Below, piece by piece: positions 60,285 to 64,000 of a stretch of 64,000 nucleotides of DNA. Below the pieces are notes generated by a model. The model saw only the letters and a program-made list of their open reading frames with translations. It ran no database searches and was not told where the DNA came from. How positions within the stretch are numbered: the first letter of the stretch is position 1; every line of letters begins with the position of its first letter. The DNA comes from Sphingobacteriales bacterium (lineage in GTDB: Bacteria > Bacteroidota > Bacteroidia > Chitinophagales > Chitinophagaceae): NCBI GenBank assembly GCA_003963365.1, contig RXJG01000004.1:412009-476008 (forward strand), in the 5' to 3' direction. The position numbers were made by a program, and so were the translations under genes.

Positions 60285-61334
60285 TCAGGATGCTTTTTTA
60301 CGTTTGGGATAGATAGCTCTTACCATACCGGGGAAATTACTTTGAACAAATCCATACTTCTCAATGATCAGGTCCAGCACTGCTTCTGTGTTATCCGGGA
60401 AATCAATTTCAATATGCTGATCGTTATCGATCCATTGCTCAATAATGCTACTGTATTTTTTGGAAAGATGTTTAATAACAGGGATACCTAATATTTTTAA
60501 GGCTGCTGCATTGCAATGCTGCTCATATTGACCAGCTATAGGAATCACCATCAATTTCTTTTTCAAATACAATGCTTCTGCCGGCCCTTCAAAACCAGCA
60601 CCGCATAAAACACCTTTACTGCCGGCCATACTTTCAATAAAACTTTCGTTTTGAATAGGACGAATAAAGCAGTTCTCAATTTTTAATTCTTCTTTAATAT
60701 CTCTTGTGAAAATATGCCATTGTGCATTTTTATACCGGCTGAGTTGTTTTAATAAATAAGTATGATGATAGCTGGGCAAATAAACGGTATAATGATTTTC
60801 ATTTTTAACAGCAGCATTTCTTATTTGAGAACGAATTACCGGTGTAAAAATATTACTATCGTATTGTTCAAAATGAAAACCAAATTTTTCATGGCAGGGT
60901 GCAAAGTATTTCAATACTAATTCACCGGCTATATCTTTCATTCCTGGTTTGGGTGAAAATTTATTGGCAACAGCTGCCTGGTGACTTAAAGAAACACAGG
61001 GAACTTTTTTCAATTTGCAGGCCCAGGCGGAGATGGGTTCAAAATCATTAATCACCAGGTCATATTCTTCAACTGGCAACTGATCAATCTCTTTGCGGAT
61101 CTGTTTTAGTTTTAACTGACCGGCAGTTTGTAGTAAAGACAATGCCCCTTTATTATTGTAAATAAGACTGATTCCTTTGAAACGATATTTAACCGGGTAA
61201 GGTAAAGATACATCGGCCTGGGTACCACTTATTAAAATATCCAGTTCACATTTTTGCTGTAAAATGGGCACTATTTCCCTTGCCCTGCTGATGTGCCCGT
61301 TACCGGTTGCCTGTATAGCGTATAATACTTTCAT
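60285..61334 (-). CDS. Predicted glycosyltransferase (UDP-GlcNAc:LPS transferase-like, GT-B fold)
   Basis: The ~349-residue protein has an N-terminal GT-B motif MKVLYAIQATGNGHISRAREIVPIL (the GxGH loop of MurG-like enzymes) and a C-terminal donor-site region SKGVLCGAGFEGPAEALYLKKKLMVIPI (about 228-255). Homologues are labelled as possible lipopolysaccharide or lipid glycosyltransferases; the acceptor is unknown. The ATG at 61334 lies 10 nt after the phosphoesterase stop, so the two form an operon likely serving one envelope pathway. Confidence 0.85.
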   Translation of the reverse strand: MKVLYAIQATGNGHISRAREIVPILQQKCELDILISGTQADVSLPYPVKYRFKGISLIYNNKGALSLLQTAGQLKLKQIRKEIDQLPVEEYDLVINDFEPISAWACKLKKVPCVSLSHQAAVANKFSPKPGMKDIAGELVLKYFAPCHEKFGFHFEQYDSNIFTPVIRSQIRNAAVKNENHYTVYLPSYHHTYLLKQLSRYKNAQWHIFTRDIKEELKIENCFIRPIQNESFIESMAGSKGVLCGAGFEGPAEALYLKKKLMVIPIAGQYEQHCNAAALKILGIPVIKHLSKKYSSIIEQWIDNDQHIEIDFPDNTEAVLDLIIEKYGFVQSNFPGMVRAIYPKRKKAS

Positions 61335-61344
61335 AGCTGTTGTT

Positions 61345-62196
61345 TTATGCTGGTAGTAATTCAAATTCTTTTACCAGGTTATTAAACAATTGTTGTGTGT
61401 TGTAATGTGCGGTTCCATAAGCACAGCTGGCATAATACTCTTCACCGGAAAACTCTTTTTCATTGTACTGGTAAATATTCCATTCGCCATTTTCATATTC
61501 CAGGGCCGTAAGGTTTTCAATCCAGTCGCCGGAGTTGAGATAAGTGGTTTGTCCTTTGTGATTGCTGATGATTCTATTGGCAGGCTGATGGATATGACCA
61601 CAGATTACATAGTCATACCCTTTATCAATAGCAATGCCTGCAGCGGTGTCTTCAAAATTGTTAATGTAAGCAACGGCCGATTTAACTGAATTCTTTATTT
61701 TTTTTGACAATGAAATTTTTCCACTGCCAAATTTTTGCGACAGGTAATTAATAAAAGCATTTAATAAAATAAGGGTATCATACCCAATGGCACCCAATTT
61801 GGCTAACCATTTGGAATGCTTCATGGTAACATCAAATACATCACCATGAAATATCCAGCATTTTTTGCCATCAAGTGTCAGCATTAACTTGTTACTGATA
61901 GAAAGATTAGCCATTTTAAAACCAGTAAACTTGCGCAGCATCTCATCATGATTACCGGTGATATAATGCACTTCCACACCATCCAGTATCATTTCGGTAA
62001 TTTGTTTCACTATCTGCATATGGCTTTTGGGCCAGTATCGTTTATTGAACTGCCATATATCAATGATGTCACCGTTAAGTACCAGTACTTTTGGCTTTAC
62101 GGCTGATAAATAATTGGATAATTCTTTTGCCCGGCATCCAAATGTGCCAAGATGTACATCGGAAATGATGATTACTTCTGGTGTGCGTTTGTTCAC
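61345..62196 (-). CDS. Metallophosphoesterase, UDP-2,3-diacylglucosamine diphosphatase-like
   Basis: The ~283-residue calcineurin-like phosphoesterase has all metal motifs: SDVHLGT (about 11-17), NGDIIDIW (about 41-48), GNHD (about 81-84), HGDVFD (about 116-121) and GHIHQP (about 200-205). It resembles LpxH-type enzymes of lipid A synthesis, but several Bacteroidota paralogues exist. Start: a GTG at 62196 (VNKRTPEVIIISD) fits the family; another GTG at 62238 would extend it by 14 residues. Confidence 0.85.
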   Translation of the reverse strand: MNKRTPEVIIISDVHLGTFGCRAKELSNYLSAVKPKVLVLNGDIIDIWQFNKRYWPKSHMQIVKQITEMILDGVEVHYITGNHDEMLRKFTGFKMANLSISNKLMLTLDGKKCWIFHGDVFDVTMKHSKWLAKLGAIGYDTLILLNAFINYLSQKFGSGKISLSKKIKNSVKSAVAYINNFEDTAAGIAIDKGYDYVICGHIHQPANRIISNHKGQTTYLNSGDWIENLTALEYENGEWNIYQYNEKEFSGEEYYASCAYGTAHYNTQQLFNNLVKEFELLPA

Positions 62197-62300
62197 GAGG
62201 ACGAAAGTTTCACAAAGATCAATAACTCTTATTACCACATCGTGAACACCCGGTTACGCAAATATTATATTAATATGATGCTAAGGTTAACAAATAAAAA

Positions 62301-62320
62301 AACACCCCTTAAAAGGGGTG
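62301..62320 (-). terminator. Intrinsic terminator
   Basis: Stem AACACCCCTT / AAAAGGGGTG; the minus strand reads into a run of T, so it ends the 79-residue gene. Confidence 0.8.
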
Positions 62321-62345
62321 CGAAACGGGTTAATATTTAAAAGGA

Positions 62346-62585
62346 TCAATCTGTTTTTACGGCTGCTTTTTTCACCGTTTTTTTCTTTTTACCATTAGCA
62401 GAAAATTTTACAATATCAGCCGCAAATAATTTCCCGGCTTTTTTTATACGGGAATCAAATTTTTTTTCGCCCAGTATAGGTCTGTATTCTAACAGAGAAA
62501 TCGCTAAGCGTTCCTCAATAACTTTGCGGAGCTTCTTCTCCTTTAAAGTGTTACCCGCAGGTGGTGTTGCGCTGGATTCCGTCAT
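62346..62585 (-). CDS. Small basic hypothetical protein, 79 residues
   Basis: A Lys-rich protein with a polar N terminus (MTESSATPPAGN), a helical core (LRKVIEERLAISLLEYRPILGEKKFDSRIKKAGKLFAADIV) and a Lys/Val/Ala tail (KKKKTVKKAAVKTD) recalling histone-like tails. It may bind nucleic acid; no family recognised. Terminators stand at both ends, so it is a single-gene unit. Confidence 0.68.
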   Translation of the reverse strand: MTESSATPPAGNTLKEKKLRKVIEERLAISLLEYRPILGEKKFDSRIKKAGKLFAADIVKFSANGKKKKTVKKAAVKTD

Positions 62586-62677
62586 AACTATCAGTTTTAA
62601 AAGTTAACGTAAAAATAATGATAGCTTAATAATTCCAATGTTAAGTTTTTTAAAGCCGGGAATGGTGGGGAAATAAA

Positions 62678-62703
62678 AAAAGGCAGTCCCGGACTGCCTT
62701 TAA
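62678..62703. terminator. Bidirectional intrinsic terminator
   Basis: Stem AAAGGCAGTC / GGACTGCCTTT with a CC-centred loop, A- and T-runs on both sides. The rest of the 62586-63041 gap is AT-rich and holds no gene; it must contain the susC promoter. Confidence 0.8.
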
Positions 62704-63041
62704 ACATTTAAACAACTGCGAAAGAAGACCCGTTTTAAAAACAAAACAGATACGGAGGGCTTAAAAAGGAGTACCTGTTTAAAATTTCAACCTACTTTAA
62801 AAAGTGTTTTTTACTAACCCGTTTTATTTTATACAATCGTTGTTACTACTAAAGTTACAGAGCCATAAAATGAACTACAATAAATTACCTAATTGTTACG
62901 CAACTGTCAAGAAATTGTAAAGGCAAGCGATATAATAATTCCGTCACATTTCCTTCATCATTACCTAATCATTCATTAATGTATCCGTTAAATAGCTTGT
63001 TAAATTTTGCAGCATCAATATTTCTTCAATTATTAATCAAC

Positions 63042-64000
63042 ATGTTTATGAGAAAAAGTCAGACCATTAACGGGATAATATGCTTATTCCTGTTTACGGT
63101 GATGCTGTCCTTTACTGCCTCTGCGCAGCAGTTATTCAGCGGTAAAGTGATATCAAAAGCCGACCAGGCGCCAGTTGCCTCAGCAAGCGTTTCTTTAAAG
63201 GGAACCAAACAAACTACTATTACCAATGTGGAAGGTAAGTTCAGTATCAAAGCAAAACCACAGGATATACTGGTAATATCCGGTGTGGGGATTAAATTAA
63301 CCGAATTTACTATAACAGACATTAATGAAGAAGTTTCCATTATTGTTGATGCCGATAATAAAGTATTAAATGAAGTAGTGGTAACAGCCCTGGGCATTAA
63401 GAAAGAAACTAAACGTTTAGGTTATTCTATCCAGGAAGTAAAAGGGAATGAATTATTAAAAGCAAGAGAACCAAACCCGGTAAATGGATTGGTAGGAAAA
63501 GTGGCTGGTCTTAATGTGGGTATCAACCAGGAGTTGCTTGCTTCACCAACGGTATTATTAAGAGGATCGCCGTTAAACTTTTATGTAGTGGATGGTATTC
63601 CTATTAATTCCGATACATGGAATATCAGTCCGGATGATATTGAAACGTACACTGTGTTAAAAGGACCCACTGCTGCAGCTTTATATGGAAGCAGGGGTAT
63701 CAACGGTGCTATTCTTATTACCACAAAAAGAGGTAAGAAAAATAGCAAAGGATTTACTGTTGAGTTCAACAGCAGCACACAAATCAACAAAGGTTTTATC
63801 GCTATACCTAAAGTACAAAACCAATATGGTGGTGGCGATTACCAGCAATATGCTTTTGGTGATTATAATAGTAATGGTACCGGCTCCGGTGTAAATGATA
63901 AAGATTATGATGTATGGGGCCCACGCATGGATGCTGGATTATTATTACCTCAATACGATGGTAAATATGATCCAACCAAAACCTATACCACTACTTTTGC
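63042..64000 (+). CDS. SusC/RagA-family TonB-linked outer-membrane receptor (3' truncated by window)
   Basis: The frame is open from the ATG at 63042 (or 63048) to the window end, 319 codons. Order: signal peptide (about 1-29, SFTASAQQ), CarboxypepD_reg-like domain (about 32-115; FSGKVISKADQAPVASASV), a TonB-box/linker region (EVVVTALGIKKE) and a plug domain (about 125-230; VLLRGSPLNFYVVDGIPI, TVLKGPTAAALYGSRGINGAILITTKRG), then the first barrel strands. Such receptors import glycans or peptides with a SusD partner, expected just downstream. No anti-sigma gene is visible upstream. Confidence 0.94.
   Translation, partial: MFMRKSQTINGIICLFLFTVMLSFTASAQQLFSGKVISKADQAPVASASVSLKGTKQTTITNVEGKFSIKAKPQDILVISGVGIKLTEFTITDINEEVSIIVDADNKVLNEVVVTALGIKKETKRLGYSIQEVKGNELLKAREPNPVNGLVGKVAGLNVGINQELLASPTVLLRGSPLNFYVVDGIPINSDTWNISPDDIETYTVLKGPTAAALYGSRGINGAILITTKRGKKNSKGFTVEFNSSTQINKGFIAIPKVQNQYGGGDYQQYAFGDYNSNGTGSGVNDKDYDVWGPRMDAGLLLPQYDGKYDPTKTYTTTF

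Overview
The window is chromosomal DNA of a Bacteroidota bacterium, most likely of the order Chitinophagales (family Chitinophagaceae is my inference). The markers are a SusC/RagA receptor, a type IX secretion sorting tail, DUF5686, DUF3078 and DUF1361 proteins, a Bat-type VWA cluster, TAnnTTTG -7 promoter boxes, and genes without Shine-Dalgarno sites. I see no rRNA, tRNA, CRISPR array, phage or intact insertion sequence.

Layout. 1-2.8 kb: 3' part of a Bat (DUF58/VWA) operon. 2.8-8.1 kb: rsgA, a small hypothetical gene, a 57-residue lipoprotein, a gamma-carbonic-anhydrase-like protein, a class III aminotransferase and a B12-binding radical SAM protein. 8.1-15.1 kb: a DUF5686 outer-membrane protein, then a membrane protein/winged-helix regulator pair and creD preceded by identical 17-bp palindromes, then dgkA and DUF1361. 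15.2-21.5 kb: a TolB-like/beta-barrel protein, an MBL-fold hydrolase, a polysaccharide flippase and a coiled-coil secreted protein. 21.6-25.1 kb: arfB, a small barrel protein, a T9SS-exported protein, a duplicated 119-bp piece of arfB and a strongly palindromic non-coding element.

25.1-40.1 kb is the energy-metabolism core: pyruvate:ferredoxin oxidoreductase (nifJ) converges on a complex I operon, nuoABCD-HIJKLMN. The operon lacks nuoE, nuoF and nuoG, the NADH-input module, so a reduced-ferredoxin donor is an attractive hypothesis. Nearly every nuo junction carries a pair of convergent arrays of a degenerate 7-nt unit (GAAYNNN). One such pair encloses a four-helix-bundle (S23/IVP-type) gene, and one array is inserted in frame inside ileS about 20 kb away.

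40.2-64 kb is mainly housekeeping: dtd, a frameshifted GxxExxY gene inside 30-bp inverted repeats, mazG-like, aminopeptidase P, glyS, scpA, a DUF3078 protein, mscL, an EamA transporter, frr, a WecA/MraY-like transferase, an N-terminal transketolase subunit, lolC-like, rbfA, an MsbA-like exporter, a VOC protein, a DksA-like protein with a histone-H1-like tail, ileS, a glycosyltransferase/phosphoesterase pair, and the 5' part of a susC gene running off the end.

The most unusual content is the set of short palindromic elements with small cargo genes (four-helix bundle, GxxExxY), the in-frame repeat in ileS, the NADH-module-less complex I next to nifJ, and the shared operator in the creD region.
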